DNA of 64,000 bases from CADEDH01 sp041394285. Its GTDB lineage: Bacteria; Actinomycetota; Acidimicrobiia; Acidimicrobiales; SZUA-35. The DNA is taken from assembly GCA_041394285.1 (NCBI GenBank), contig JAWKIL010000001.1, positions 620,001 through 684,000 of the forward strand, in the 5' to 3' direction. A model generated the notes under the pieces. It saw nothing but the letters and a program-made list of their open reading frames with translations, ran no database searches and was not told the DNA's origin. This document shows, piece by piece, positions 26,461 through 35,475 of the stretch; position 1 is the first letter of the stretch; every line of letters begins with the position of its first letter. The translations under genes were made by a program, and so were the position numbers.

Positions 26461-27659
26461 GCACCCGCCGCAACCCGGCCATGGACCAGGTGGCCATCGT
26501 GGGCCTCGGCCGCTCGCCCTACGCCCGGGACCGCCAGGGCTGCACCCCGGGCTCCCTCGTGTCCGAGGCCTGCGTGAACGCCATCCGGGACGCCGGGCTG
26601 GGCCCGGCCGACATCGACGGGATCTGCGGGTCGATGGTGTCGGCCCAGTGGGTGCAGGCCGCCCTCGGGATCCCCGGGGTGGCCTGGTTCGCCAACCCCC
26701 AGGCCGTCATCGGCAACCAGATCACATCCGCCGTGGCCGCCGTGAGCAGCGGCATGGCCGACACCGTGCTCGTCTACCACCACGCCTACCGGCTCCCCTG
26801 GGCGTCACGCTCGGCGGCCAAGGACCCGATGCGCAAGCGGGCCACACTGGGTGTGGCCGACGCCCGCAGCTGGTGGGGGACCGGCCACAACGACACGGGC
26901 CCCAACTCGCTGTACGGGGCCCCGGCCTACGCCGCCTGGGCCGGCCGCTACCTCCACGACTACGGCTACACCCGCGAGACGCTCGGCCTGATCGCCATCA
27001 ACTCGCGCACCAACGCCGCCCGCAACCCCAATGCCGTGTACACCGAGCCGCTCACCATGGAGGCCTACCTCGACGGCCGCATGGTGCGCGACCCGCTGTC
27101 GGTCTACGACATGGACATCCCCATCGACGGGGCCGACGCCTTCGTGATCACCACCACCGAGCGGGCCCGGGACCTGCCCCGGCCCCCGGTGCTGATCCAC
27201 GCCGCCACCCTGGGCCACACCGACTACGGCTCGGAGGAGCAGCTGCGCGACCTGGAGCACGCCGGCCAGATGGTGGTGGTGGACCGGCTGTGGGCCAAGT
27301 CGGACCTCACGCTGGCCGACGTGGACGTGCTCTACCCGTACGAGGGGTTCTCCAACATCGCCCTCAGCTGGATCGAGAACGTCGGCTACTGCGGGCGCGG
27401 TGAGGGCGGGGCGTTCGTGGCCGACCACTGGGTGGAGGCCGAGCAGCGGATCATGATCCACGGCCGGATCCCGGTGAACTCCCACGGGGGGTCGCTGTCG
27501 GAGGGCGGCACCCAGGGAGCCGGGCACCTCCACGAGGCCTGCCTCCAGCTCCGGGGCGACGCCGGGCCCCGGCAGGTCGACGGCGCCGCCGTCGCCCTGG
27601 TGACCCCCGGCGGCTACTACTTCAACTCCCAGGGCATCCTGCTCCGCGGCGATTCCTGA
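26457..27659 (+). CDS. Thiolase-superfamily protein (SCP-x/Ltp2-like, lacks the nucleophilic cysteine)
   Basis: 400 residues with thiolase fold landmarks: VAIVGLGRSPYARD at the start, VAAVSSGMADTVLVYHHAY, and VNSHGGSLSEGGTQGAGH near the C-terminus. At the position where active thiolases carry the catalytic Cys the sequence has no cysteine, so condensing or thiolytic activity is unlikely. Ltp2-type members of this group are retro-aldolases acting with a DUF35 partner, which is encoded directly upstream with a 4-nt overlap. A role in side-chain cleavage of a CoA-activated polycyclic substrate is plausible but inferred. Confidence 0.85.
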   Translation: MSTRRNPAMDQVAIVGLGRSPYARDRQGCTPGSLVSEACVNAIRDAGLGPADIDGICGSMVSAQWVQAALGIPGVAWFANPQAVIGNQITSAVAAVSSGMADTVLVYHHAYRLPWASRSAAKDPMRKRATLGVADARSWWGTGHNDTGPNSLYGAPAYAAWAGRYLHDYGYTRETLGLIAINSRTNAARNPNAVYTEPLTMEAYLDGRMVRDPLSVYDMDIPIDGADAFVITTTERARDLPRPPVLIHAATLGHTDYGSEEQLRDLEHAGQMVVVDRLWAKSDLTLADVDVLYPYEGFSNIALSWIENVGYCGRGEGGAFVADHWVEAEQRIMIHGRIPVNSHGGSLSEGGTQGAGHLHEACLQLRGDAGPRQVDGAAVALVTPGGYYFNSQGILLRGDS

Positions 27660-27673
27660 TCCCAGCCGAGATC

Positions 27674-27710
27674 AGGAGCCTGGGCCGCGCTCAGTGCGGC
27701 CCAGGCTCCT
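27674..27710. repeat. Family D hairpin, copy 2 (convergent junction)
   Basis: AGGAGCCTGGGCCGC (27674-27688) and GCGGCCCAGGCTCCT (27696-27710) form a perfect 15-bp stem with the loop GCTCAGT. It lies between the stops of the thiolase-like gene and the convergent KimA-like gene, and is preceded by ATC and followed by CAGAACGGGG as in the other copies. Confidence 0.8.
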
Positions 27711-27720
27711 CAGAACGGGG

Positions 27721-29589
27721 TCAGAGGTGGTACGGGACCGAGATCACGGCCACGTTCTCCCGGAACAGCAGGCGCCCCTTGAGGAACAGGGCCGTCTGGT
27801 TGTGCAGGAGGTGCTCCCACCACTTCTTCACCACGAACTCCGGGATCACCACGGCCACCGTGTGGGACTCGTCCCGGCTCAGGTGGTCGACATAGTTCAC
27901 GATCGTGTTCGACAGCTCCCGGTAGGGGTCGATCTCCACCTCGAGAGGCACGTCGATGCCTTGGCGGCACCATCGCTCCCGCATGTCGGTCGCCTGGTCC
28001 TCGTCGGCCGCCACATAGAGGGCCACGAGCTGGTCCGGCCCGAGGTGCTTGGCCCACCGCAAGGTGTAGAGCACCCCCCGGTGGAGGCCGCCCACGAGCA
28101 CGATCATCGTGTTGACCGGTTCCGCCTCGGGCTCGTCGGGCTTGATCCGCAGCCGTTCCGCCACCCGGGTGTAGTGCTTGTTGATGCTCAGGAAGAGCAG
28201 CACCAGCATCGGGATGATCACGGCCGGAAGCCAGGCCCCCTGGGTGAACTTGGAGACCACCACCACCAGGGCCACGATGCCGGTGGTGAGGGCGCCGGTG
28301 GCGTTGATCACCAGGCTGCGCTGCCAGTTGGGCTCCCGCTCCCGCAGGTGGTGGCGCACCATCCCGGCCTGGGACAGGGTGAACCCGGTGAACACCCCGA
28401 AGGCGTACAGCGGTATCAGGGCCGACACGTTGCCGCCGAATATCACGATCAGGACGCAGGCCATGGCCGCCAGGAACAGGACCCCGTTGGAGAACACGAG
28501 CCGGTTGCCCCGGTGGGCGAACTGGCGGGGCAGGAAGCTGTCGGCCCCGATGATCGACGCCAACCGGGGGAAGTCGGCGTAGGCCGTGTTGGCCGCCAGG
28601 ATCAGGATGGCGAAGGTGGCGATCTGGGTGATCCAGAACAGGATCCCGGGCCCGCCGTAGACGTAGCGGGCCATGAGGGCCAGGCCGGTGGGGTCGAGCT
28701 CGCCCCGGTAGGGGCGGAGGTGGGCGGCCACGATCGACACGCCGAGGAAGCAGGAGCCGAGGATCGTGCCCATCACGGCGATGGTGATGGCGGCGTTGCG
28801 GGGCTCGGGTTTGCGGAAGGCGGGCACCCCGTTCGACACCGCCTCCACCCCCGACAGTGCCACCGCGCCCGAGGCGAACGCCCGCAACAGCAGCATGAGA
28901 CCGAGCGCCTTGGTGCCGGCGGCCAGCTCCGACGCCTCGGGGCTGACGATGCCCTGGGCCACCGAGGCCTGCACGTCGATCGGGCCCCAGCCCTGCACGT
29001 AGATCCGGAACAGCCCCACCACGATCAGCAGGATCAGCATGGTGATGTAGATGTACGTGGGCGGGGCGAACAACATGGCCGACTCCCGCAGGCCGCGGAG
29101 GTTGGCCAGGGTCATGAGCCCGATCATGCCCAGGCACAGCAGCACCCGGTGGCCCGACAGGCTGGGCACGGCCGAGGTGATGGCGAGGACGCCCGCCGCC
29201 ACCGAGACCGCCACCGTGAGGATGTAGTCGACGAGGAGGGAGGCCCCGGCCACCAGGGCCGGGATCGTGCCCAGGTTCTGGCGGGACACGATGTAGGAGC
29301 CGCCCCCGCTGGGATAGGCGTGGATCGTCTGGCGGTAGCTGATGACCACGATGCCGAGCAGCCCGCACACCACGAGGGCGAGCGGGGTCAGGATCTTCCA
29401 GGCACCGGCCCCCATGCCGGCCACGCCGAGCAGCACGACCAGGATCTCGTCGGTGGCGTAGGCCGTGGACGAGATGGCATCGGAGGCGAACACCGGCAGG
29501 GCCACCGCCTTGCCCAGCCGCTGATGCTGTTCCTCATGACCGGCCAGGGGCCGGCCGAGCAGCAGCCGCTTCATCTTCTGTCGTCGCAT
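27721..29589 (-). CDS. APC-family potassium importer, KimA-like
   Basis: 622 residues with about twelve hydrophobic segments and a ~150-residue cytosolic tail. Recognisable pieces are LPVFASDAISSTAYATDEIL, AYPSGGGSYIVSRQNLG, and SGVEAVSNGVPAFRKPEPRNA, as in the KimA (YdaO) group of high-affinity potassium/proton symporters, whose tail in Bacillus is controlled by c-di-AMP. The gene is divergent from kdpD-kdpE (start codons 173 nt apart), strongly suggesting that the two-component system controls it. ATG 29589 gives MRRQKMKRL; ATG 29574 is an alternative. Confidence 0.87.
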   Translation of the reverse strand: MRRQKMKRLLLGRPLAGHEEQHQRLGKAVALPVFASDAISSTAYATDEILVVLLGVAGMGAGAWKILTPLALVVCGLLGIVVISYRQTIHAYPSGGGSYIVSRQNLGTIPALVAGASLLVDYILTVAVSVAAGVLAITSAVPSLSGHRVLLCLGMIGLMTLANLRGLRESAMLFAPPTYIYITMLILLIVVGLFRIYVQGWGPIDVQASVAQGIVSPEASELAAGTKALGLMLLLRAFASGAVALSGVEAVSNGVPAFRKPEPRNAAITIAVMGTILGSCFLGVSIVAAHLRPYRGELDPTGLALMARYVYGGPGILFWITQIATFAILILAANTAYADFPRLASIIGADSFLPRQFAHRGNRLVFSNGVLFLAAMACVLIVIFGGNVSALIPLYAFGVFTGFTLSQAGMVRHHLREREPNWQRSLVINATGALTTGIVALVVVVSKFTQGAWLPAVIIPMLVLLFLSINKHYTRVAERLRIKPDEPEAEPVNTMIVLVGGLHRGVLYTLRWAKHLGPDQLVALYVAADEDQATDMRERWCRQGIDVPLEVEIDPYRELSNTIVNYVDHLSRDESHTVAVVIPEFVVKKWWEHLLHNQTALFLKGRLLFRENVAVISVPYHL

Positions 29590-29762
29590 GGTCCTCCACC
29601 CGCCGGGTTCTCTCTCAGCATGCGGGGGCCGGTCCGGGGCCGGCGCTGAGCGGGCGCTAAGAGAGCGGGGGCCGCGCGAAGAACGCGCTAAGAAGGCCAG
29701 AGGCCCTGATGGAGGCACCGGCACGGGCGATGGCGGCGAAGGCGAGGTGCCACACTGGGGCT

Positions 29763-32258
29763 GTGGCCGTGCACCGTCGGGGTTCGCTTCGCATCTATCT
29801 GGGGGCGGCCCCCGGCGTGGGCAAGACGGTGGCGATGCTCGAGGAGGGCCATCGGCGCCGGGCCCGGGGCACCGACGTGGTCGTGGCCTATGCCGACCCC
29901 CGGGGCCGGCCCCACACTGCCGAGCGCCTGACCGGGCTCGAACCGGTGGCCCCCACCGCGGCCGCCATCGTCGAACGCCGCCCCCAGGTCGTGCTCATCG
30001 ACGACCTGGGCACGCGCCCCGCCCCCGGAGCCAGGCGGAACTGGCAGCTGGCCGAAGAGGTGCTGGCGGCGGGGATCGACGTGGTCGCCACGGTGGACAT
30101 CGCCGCCGTCGAGTCGCTGATCGACGCGGTGGCCGGGCTCACCGGGACCACCAGCCCCGACCGGGTGCCAGACACGGTGTTGGCTGCGGCCGATCAGGTC
30201 GAGCTGGTCGACATGGCGCCGGCCGCACTGCGCCGCCGGCTGGCCCACGGCAACATCGTGGCGGCCGACGCCCTGGACACGGCGACCGCCCGGCGCTTCG
30301 AGGCCCCGGTGCTGGCCGCCCTGCGGGAGCTCACGCTCACCTGGCTCCTGGAGCGGCTGCGGCGCTCTCCGCTCGGCGCCCAGGACCCGGTGCCGGAGCA
30401 GGCGGCGGGGCGGGAGCGGATCCTGGTGGCCCTGTCCGGTGCCCCCGACGGCGAGCGCCTGATCCGGCGGGCCGCCCGCGTCGCCGGCCGGACCGACGGC
30501 GAGCTGCTGGGCGTGGCGATCCTCAACCGGCCCGACCAGGGCACCTCCGTCCGCCTCCGGGACCAGCGGCAGCTGCTGGAGCAGGTGGGCGGGTCCTACC
30601 AGGAGGTCCAGGGCGACGACGTGGTGGAGACCCTCCTCCACGTCGCCCGGTCCGAGGGGATCACCCAGCTCGTCGTCGGGGCCAGCCCCCGCACCTGGTC
30701 CGGCCGGTCGCTCGTGGCCGAGCTGGCGGCCCGGGCCGGGGGGATCGACGTGCACGTGGTGGGGGGCTCGCCCCCGGGCCGGCGCCGGCGCCGGCTGCGC
30801 CTCCCCGACCGGCGGCGCCAGGTGGCGGCGGCCGCCCTGGCCGCCGTGCTGCTGCCTCTCCTCACCGCGGTGATGGTGGCCCTGCGGGACCGGTACTCCC
30901 TGCCGGTGGCCCTGCTGGCCTACATCGTGGTGGTGGTGGCGGTCACCTCGATCGGCGGGGCCCTGGTGGGCTTCGGGTGCGCCGTCGCCGCCTTCTTCCT
31001 GGCCAACTTCTTCTTCGCCGAGCCGGTGCACACGTTCGTGGTGCGGGACTCCGACGCGGCGGTCGCCCTGCTCGTGTTCCTTCTCGTCACCGCCATCGTG
31101 TCGGCCCAGGTGAACCTCGAGCGGCGGCGGTCGATCCAGGCCGAGCTGGCCGGCCAGGAGGCCGAGGCGGTGGCCACAGCAGCCATGGTGCTGGCCCGGG
31201 CCTCGGATCCGGTGGACGGCCTGGTGGACCACCTCAGCCGGGCCCTCGACGGCCGGGCCACCGTGTTGGAGGAGGAGTTCGGGGGCCGCTGGGAGCCGCT
31301 GGTGAGCCGGGGCACGATGCTGGGTCCCGATCCCACGGTGGTCACGGTGGACGGCCGCCACCGGATCCGGATCGACGAGCCTGCCCTCCCGGCGCCGCTG
31401 CGTCGCCTGGCCAGCGCCGTGGCCTCCCAGGTGGCCACGGCCATCCAGTCCCGGCACCTGCGGCTGGCCTCGGAGCGGGACCGGGACCGGATGGCCGGTG
31501 ACGCCTACCGCACGGCCCTGCTCCAGGCCGTCTCACACGACCTGCGGACCCCGCTCACCTCGATAAAGACGAGCGTGTCGAGCCTGCTCGCCCCCGATGT
31601 GGCCTGGAGCGAGGCCGACACCCGGGAGTTCCTGGAGGTGATCGACGGCGAGACCGACCGACTCGACCGGCTCATCGCCAACCTGCTCGACATGAGCCGC
31701 CTCCAGACCGGTGCCATCAACGCCCGGATGGACGCCGTGCTTCCCTCCGAGGTGATCGCCGAGGCCCTGGACGGGCTGTCGCACGTGCCGCCGGCCCGGT
31801 GCCGGCTGGTGGTGGAGGACCCCGATCTGACCGTCGACGCCGACCCTGCGCTGCTGGACCGGGTGGTGGCCAACCTGGTGGCCAACGCCCACCGGGCGGC
31901 GCCGCCGGGCACCGAGGTGATGATCCGGGTCGGTGCGGTCGACGGGGCCACGGCCCAGATCCAGGTGGCCGACCGGGGCCCCGGCATCCCGGCCGAGCTC
32001 CGGGCCCGGGCCCTCGAACCCTTCGACCGGCTCTCGGATCGGGCCCCGGGCTCGGGTATAGGCTTGGGCCTGGCCATCGCCCGGGGCTTCGTCACCGCCA
32101 TGGGAGGCGAGCTGACGCTCGACGACACACCGGGAGGCGGGCTCACGGTGTCGATCCGACTCCGCCGGCCGACCCCCTCCCCGAGCGACACCCCCGAACC
32201 CATGAACGACGCCAACCCCCAACCGAGCCATGCCGCAGACCGTTCTCATCGTCGATGA
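29763..32258 (+). CDS. kdpD: KdpD-like osmosensitive potassium sensor histidine kinase
   Basis: About 831 residues in the KdpD order. The N-terminal KdpD domain has Walker A GAAPGVGKT (14-22). A USP-like region follows (RILVALSGAPDGERLI...), then a DUF4118 membrane unit (about 352-450), a GAF-like segment, HisKA with the phosphorylated His near 592 in VSHDLRTPL, and HATPase_c with ADRGPGIP and GSGIGLGLAIARG. GTG 29763 is preferred because CACACT lies 6 nt upstream in the leaderless spacing seen in this window; ATG 29709 is possible. Its end overlaps kdpE by 29 nt. No kdpFABC genes are present. Confidence 0.9.
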   Translation: MAVHRRGSLRIYLGAAPGVGKTVAMLEEGHRRRARGTDVVVAYADPRGRPHTAERLTGLEPVAPTAAAIVERRPQVVLIDDLGTRPAPGARRNWQLAEEVLAAGIDVVATVDIAAVESLIDAVAGLTGTTSPDRVPDTVLAAADQVELVDMAPAALRRRLAHGNIVAADALDTATARRFEAPVLAALRELTLTWLLERLRRSPLGAQDPVPEQAAGRERILVALSGAPDGERLIRRAARVAGRTDGELLGVAILNRPDQGTSVRLRDQRQLLEQVGGSYQEVQGDDVVETLLHVARSEGITQLVVGASPRTWSGRSLVAELAARAGGIDVHVVGGSPPGRRRRRLRLPDRRRQVAAAALAAVLLPLLTAVMVALRDRYSLPVALLAYIVVVVAVTSIGGALVGFGCAVAAFFLANFFFAEPVHTFVVRDSDAAVALLVFLLVTAIVSAQVNLERRRSIQAELAGQEAEAVATAAMVLARASDPVDGLVDHLSRALDGRATVLEEEFGGRWEPLVSRGTMLGPDPTVVTVDGRHRIRIDEPALPAPLRRLASAVASQVATAIQSRHLRLASERDRDRMAGDAYRTALLQAVSHDLRTPLTSIKTSVSSLLAPDVAWSEADTREFLEVIDGETDRLDRLIANLLDMSRLQTGAINARMDAVLPSEVIAEALDGLSHVPPARCRLVVEDPDLTVDADPALLDRVVANLVANAHRAAPPGTEVMIRVGAVDGATAQIQVADRGPGIPAELRARALEPFDRLSDRAPGSGIGLGLAIARGFVTAMGGELTLDDTPGGGLTVSIRLRRPTPSPSDTPEPMNDANPQPSHAADRSHRR

Positions 32259-32922
32259 CGAGCCCCAGATCCGTCGGGCCCTCCAGCTGAACCTGAAGGC
32301 CCGGGGCTATCAGGTGGAGCTGGCGGCCGACGGGGCCGAGGCCCTGCGGTTGGCCGGCCGGTCCCACCCCGACGCCGTGCTCCTCGACCTCGGCCTGCCC
32401 GACATGGACGGCCTCGACGTGATCGCCGGGCTCCGGGGCTGGAGCAACGTGCCGATCGTGGTGCTGTCGGCCCGGGGCGACGAGGCGGGCAAGGTGGACG
32501 CCCTCGACGCCGGCGCCGACGACTACGTGACCAAGCCCTTCGGCATCGAGGAGCTGCTGGCCCGGCTCCGGGCCGCCATACGCCGCCACGCCCCGGTGGC
32601 CGAGGACGCGGTGGTGGCCACCGAGGACTTCACGGTGGACCTGGCCGGTCGCCAGGTGACGGACCGCAACGGAGAGCCCATCCACCTCACCCGCATCGAG
32701 TGGGGCCTGCTGGAAGCGCTGGTTCGCCAGCCCAACCGGCTCGTCACCCAGCGCCAGCTCCTCCAGCAGGTGTGGGGCCCGGAGTACGAGACGGAGACCA
32801 ACTACCTGCGGGTCCACCTCACCCACCTCCGCCACAAGCTGGAGCCCGACCCCAAGCAGCCCCGCTACCTGCGCACCGAGCCCGGTGTGGGCTACCGGTT
32901 CCACCCCACGCCCGGAACGTAG
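32230..32922 (+). CDS. kdpE: KdpE-like OmpR-family response regulator
   Basis: 230 residues. The receiver domain has the acidic pair near residues 9-10, the phosphorylated Asp at about 53 in LLDLGLPD, and Lys 102 in TKPF. The C-terminal winged helix (about 130-225) includes LLEALVRQPNRLVTQRQLLQQVWG and NYLRVHLTHLRHKLE. It partners the overlapping KdpD. With no kdpFABC here, its likely target is the divergent KimA-like gene, through the 173-bp region between the start codons. Confidence 0.93.
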   Translation: MPQTVLIVDDEPQIRRALQLNLKARGYQVELAADGAEALRLAGRSHPDAVLLDLGLPDMDGLDVIAGLRGWSNVPIVVLSARGDEAGKVDALDAGADDYVTKPFGIEELLARLRAAIRRHAPVAEDAVVATEDFTVDLAGRQVTDRNGEPIHLTRIEWGLLEALVRQPNRLVTQRQLLQQVWGPEYETETNYLRVHLTHLRHKLEPDPKQPRYLRTEPGVGYRFHPTPGT

Positions 32923-32969
32923 GCGAGCCAGCGGGCCCCGGCCGGCGACTTGGGGTAGGTTCCCCCGAC

Positions 32970-34049
32970 ATGGAGTTCGGGATGTGCGTGACCACCAAGC
33001 TGACCGAGGTCGATTTCGCCAAGCAGTGCGAAGACCTCGGCTTCGACTGGCTGTGGGTGCCCGACAGCCAGATGATCTGGGGCGACTGCTACGCCTACCT
33101 GGCGCTGGCCGCCGAGCGAACGTCGCGGATCAAGCTGGCCACCGGCGTGGCCGTGGCCGGCACCCGGGCGGCACCGGTCATCGCCCACTCGATCGCCTCG
33201 GTGGCCACCCTGGCCCCGGGCCGGGTGGCGCTGGGGATCGGATCGGGCAACTCGGCCTACCGGTTCATGAACCTGAAGCCGCTGCCCGTCAAGCGCTACG
33301 GCGACGAGATCCGGGCCATCCGGGGCCTGTTGGCGGGGGAGGAGGTCGACTACACGTTCCGGGGCGTCACCGCCCCCATCCGCTTGATGATGGCCGACCG
33401 GGGCTACGTGGACCTGGAGCACAAGATCCCGATCGTGGTGTCGGGGTTCGGGCCGAAGTCGCAGGCCCTGGCCGGCGAGCTGGGCGACGGCCTGTTCGTG
33501 TCACTGCCCAACGAGGACCGCTCGATCGCCCGGTCCAAGGAGACGGTGCGCCGGGCTGCGGCCGACGCCGGCCGCACCGACGTGGACGTCGACGCCGCCA
33601 GCTACCCCATCGTCAACCTGTTGAACGTGATCATCCTCGACAAGGGTGAAGATGTGCTGTCGGACCGGGTGATCGCCGAGCACGGTCCGTTCATCATCTC
33701 GGGGATGCACTACATCTTCGACAGCGTGCGCCAGTACAACCGCACCCCGCCCCGCAAGCTGCTCGACGTGTGGGACCGCTACACCGACATGATCGAGCGC
33801 ACCCCGGAGCACCTGCGCCACATCCGCATCCACGACGGCCACTGCACCTTCCTGCGCGACGACGAGCGGGACCTGATCACCGAGGACCTGGTGCGGGCCA
33901 CGTGCGTGGTGGGCCGGGCCGAGGAGTGTGTGGAGGAGCTGCGGGAGATGGAGGCGGCAGGGGTGGACCAGCTGGTGGTGTTGCCGGCGCCCGGCCACCA
34001 GGCGGCCTACGCCGATCGCTTCGCCCGGGAGATCATGGCCAAGATGTAG
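32970..34049 (+). CDS. LLM class flavin-dependent oxidoreductase
   Basis: 359 residues: MEFGMCVTTKLTEVDFAKQCEDLGFDWLWVPDSQ, LATGVAVAGTRAAPVIAHSIASV, LGIGSGNSAYRFM. This resembles methylenetetrahydromethanopterin-reductase-like F420 enzymes. Unusual inserts occur near residues 215-280 (a long segment with IISGMHYIFDSVRQYN). A TAGGTT -10 box at 32956-32961 precedes the ATG by 8 nt. The PIG-L deacetylase gene starts 48 nt after the stop with its own promoter. Substrate unknown. Confidence 0.85.
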   Translation: MEFGMCVTTKLTEVDFAKQCEDLGFDWLWVPDSQMIWGDCYAYLALAAERTSRIKLATGVAVAGTRAAPVIAHSIASVATLAPGRVALGIGSGNSAYRFMNLKPLPVKRYGDEIRAIRGLLAGEEVDYTFRGVTAPIRLMMADRGYVDLEHKIPIVVSGFGPKSQALAGELGDGLFVSLPNEDRSIARSKETVRRAAADAGRTDVDVDAASYPIVNLLNVIILDKGEDVLSDRVIAEHGPFIISGMHYIFDSVRQYNRTPPRKLLDVWDRYTDMIERTPEHLRHIRIHDGHCTFLRDDERDLITEDLVRATCVVGRAEECVEELREMEAAGVDQLVVLPAPGHQAAYADRFAREIMAKM

Positions 34050-34085
34050 TTCGGCCCGGCTGGCCCCGATCCGGGGCGGGCTGGG

Positions 34086-34091
34086 TAGGTT
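34086..34091 (+). promoter_or_regulatory. -10 box TAGGTT of the PIG-L gene
   Basis: TAGGTT ends exactly 6 nt before the ATG at 34098, predicting a leaderless mRNA. A GC-rich hairpin (GCCCGGCTGG with CCGGGGCGGGC) just upstream could end the previous transcript. Confidence 0.5.
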
Positions 34092-34097
34092 CGGCCC

Positions 34098-34814
34098 ATG
34101 ACCGACCTGCAAACCGTCCCCGAGGACTGGACCCGGGCCCTGGCCGTGGTGGCCCACCCCGACGACCTGGAGTACGGGGCGGCCAGTGCCGTGGCCCGCT
34201 GGACCGGACAGGGCAAGCACATCGCCTACTGCCTGGTCACCGCGGGCGAGGCGGGGATCGACTCGGTCCCGCCCGACCGGTGCGCCGTGCTGCGCCAGGA
34301 CGACGAGCGCCGCTCGGCCGCCGCCGTGGGTGTGACCGAGGTCGAGTTCCTGGGCCACCCCGACGGGCTGGTGGAGGCGAGCCTGGTGCTGCGGCGTGAC
34401 CTGGCGGCCGTGATCCGCCGTCACCGCCCCGAGGTGCTGATCAGCATCAACCACCACGCGTCGTGGGGGGCCGGCGTCAACCACGCCGACCACCGGGCGG
34501 TGGGGATCGCCCTGCTCGACGCCTCGCGCGACGCTGCCAACCGGTGGGTGTTCCCCGGATTCGGGGGTGAGCCGTGGAGCGGCGTCCGCTTCGCCCTGTT
34601 CTCCGGGTCGCCCCACGCCACCCACTGGGCCGACGTGTCGGCCACGATCGACGCCGGGGTGGCGTCGCTACGGGAGCACCAGACGTACCTCGACGCCCTC
34701 CCCGAGGGCACCGCGGGCAAGGATCCCGAGCCGTTCCTGCGCTCGCTGGCGGAGGCGGCCGGGGCCGATCTGGGGGTGGAAGCGGCCACCACCTTCGAGC
34801 TCGTCGAGCTGTGA
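34098..34814 (+). CDS. PIG-L family (GlcNAc-PI de-N-acetylase-like) deacetylase
   Basis: 238 residues. The zinc motif AHPDD is at about 19-23, and a second set of ligands appears as NHADHRAVG. Actinobacterial relatives (MshB, Mca, LmbE-like) deacetylate or hydrolyse GlcNAc-inositol derivatives, including mycothiol intermediates and conjugates. This protein is shorter than MshB and could be any LmbE-like hydrolase. It follows an LLM gene in the same direction. Confidence 0.87.
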   Translation: MTDLQTVPEDWTRALAVVAHPDDLEYGAASAVARWTGQGKHIAYCLVTAGEAGIDSVPPDRCAVLRQDDERRSAAAVGVTEVEFLGHPDGLVEASLVLRRDLAAVIRRHRPEVLISINHHASWGAGVNHADHRAVGIALLDASRDAANRWVFPGFGGEPWSGVRFALFSGSPHATHWADVSATIDAGVASLREHQTYLDALPEGTAGKDPEPFLRSLAEAAGADLGVEAATTFELVEL

Positions 34815-34822
34815 CCGACATC

Positions 34823-34876
34823 CCCGATCTGATGCCCCGCACCGTCACCGGTGGCGGCCCCGGGCATCAGATCGGG
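34823..34876. repeat. Family B inverted repeat, copy 1
   Basis: CCCGATCTGATGCCC (34823-34837) and GGGCATCAGATCGGG (34862-34876) form a perfect 15-bp stem with a 24-nt loop. The right arm recurs, 15 of 15 bases, inside the carboxylase gene at 45966-45980. The element begins 9 nt after the PIG-L stop and may end that transcript. Confidence 0.75.
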
Positions 34877-34917
34877 ATGGGGGACCTTCGACCCGTGGTG
34901 GGCTCCCGCCCCTGGCC

Positions 34918-34923
34918 TAATCT
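34918..34923 (+). promoter_or_regulatory. -10 box TAATCT of the Rrf2 gene
   Basis: TAATCT ends 6 nt before the GTG at 34930, again the leaderless spacing. An autoregulatory Rrf2 site would be expected to overlap it, but no clear dyad is visible. Confidence 0.5.
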
Positions 34924-34929
34924 CCGAGT

Positions 34930-35475
34930 GTGCGACTAGAGGTTACCCGACGAAGCGATCTGGCCGTGCGGGCCCTGCGGGCGCTGGCCGCCGCCGGGGA
35001 GCGGCTGAAAGGCCCCGAGCTGGCAGAAATCGTGGACGCCACCCCAGGTTTTTTGGGGCAGGCCATGACGCCGTTGGTGCGGGCCGGCTGGGTGCGGTCC
35101 GACCCCGGCCCGACCGGCGGCTATTCCCTGGTCGGACCGCTCGACGACCTGTCGGTGCTGGCCGTGGTGGAGGCGGTGGAGGGGCCGACAGAAAGCGGCC
35201 GCTGCGTGCTGGCGGACGGCCCGTGCGCCGGGCACGGCACCTGCGCCCTCCACGAGCCGTGGCTGCGGGCCCGTACGCTACTACTGGCCGAGCTCGACGC
35301 ATCTCCCGTGATCGCACCCGCTCCCCGGACGGCAACAACCGCGCCCGCCCGGGGGGCGGGCGCTTCCGCCCCCGCCCGTACCCCCGCCCAACTGGCCGGG
35401 GACGGGCCCGCCGTCACCGGGACGGGGACGGGGAGCGGGAACGGTTCCCGCTCCCGTGAGCGGGGGCGGCCATGA
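34930..35475 (+). CDS. Rrf2-family transcriptional regulator, Fe-S type (IscR/NsrR-like)
   Basis: 181 residues. The winged helix (VTRRSDLAVRALRALAAAG, then ATPGFLGQAMTPLVRAGWV) is followed by three cysteines at about 92, 99 and 105. This is almost the spacing of the [2Fe-2S]/[4Fe-4S] ligands in IscR and NsrR, so an Fe-S cluster is likely. Residues 125-181 are a low-complexity Ala/Thr/Gly/Arg tail encoded by hairpin-forming GC-rich DNA. Its stop overlaps the next gene's start (ATGA). Context with YwiC-like and RIC-type genes points to NO or redox sensing (NsrR-like). Confidence 0.87.
   Translation: MRLEVTRRSDLAVRALRALAAAGERLKGPELAEIVDATPGFLGQAMTPLVRAGWVRSDPGPTGGYSLVGPLDDLSVLAVVEAVEGPTESGRCVLADGPCAGHGTCALHEPWLRARTLLLAELDASPVIAPAPRTATTAPARGAGASAPARTPAQLAGDGPAVTGTGTGSGNGSRSRERGRP
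35431..35455 (+). repeat. Palindrome just before the YwiC-like start
   Basis: GGGAGCGGGAAC (35431-35442) and GTTCCCGCTCCC (35444-35455) are perfect 12-bp arms with one base between them. The element lies in the Rrf2 coding tail, 16 nt before the YwiC-like ATG, and could affect coupled translation or serve as a protein-binding dyad. Confidence 0.5.
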
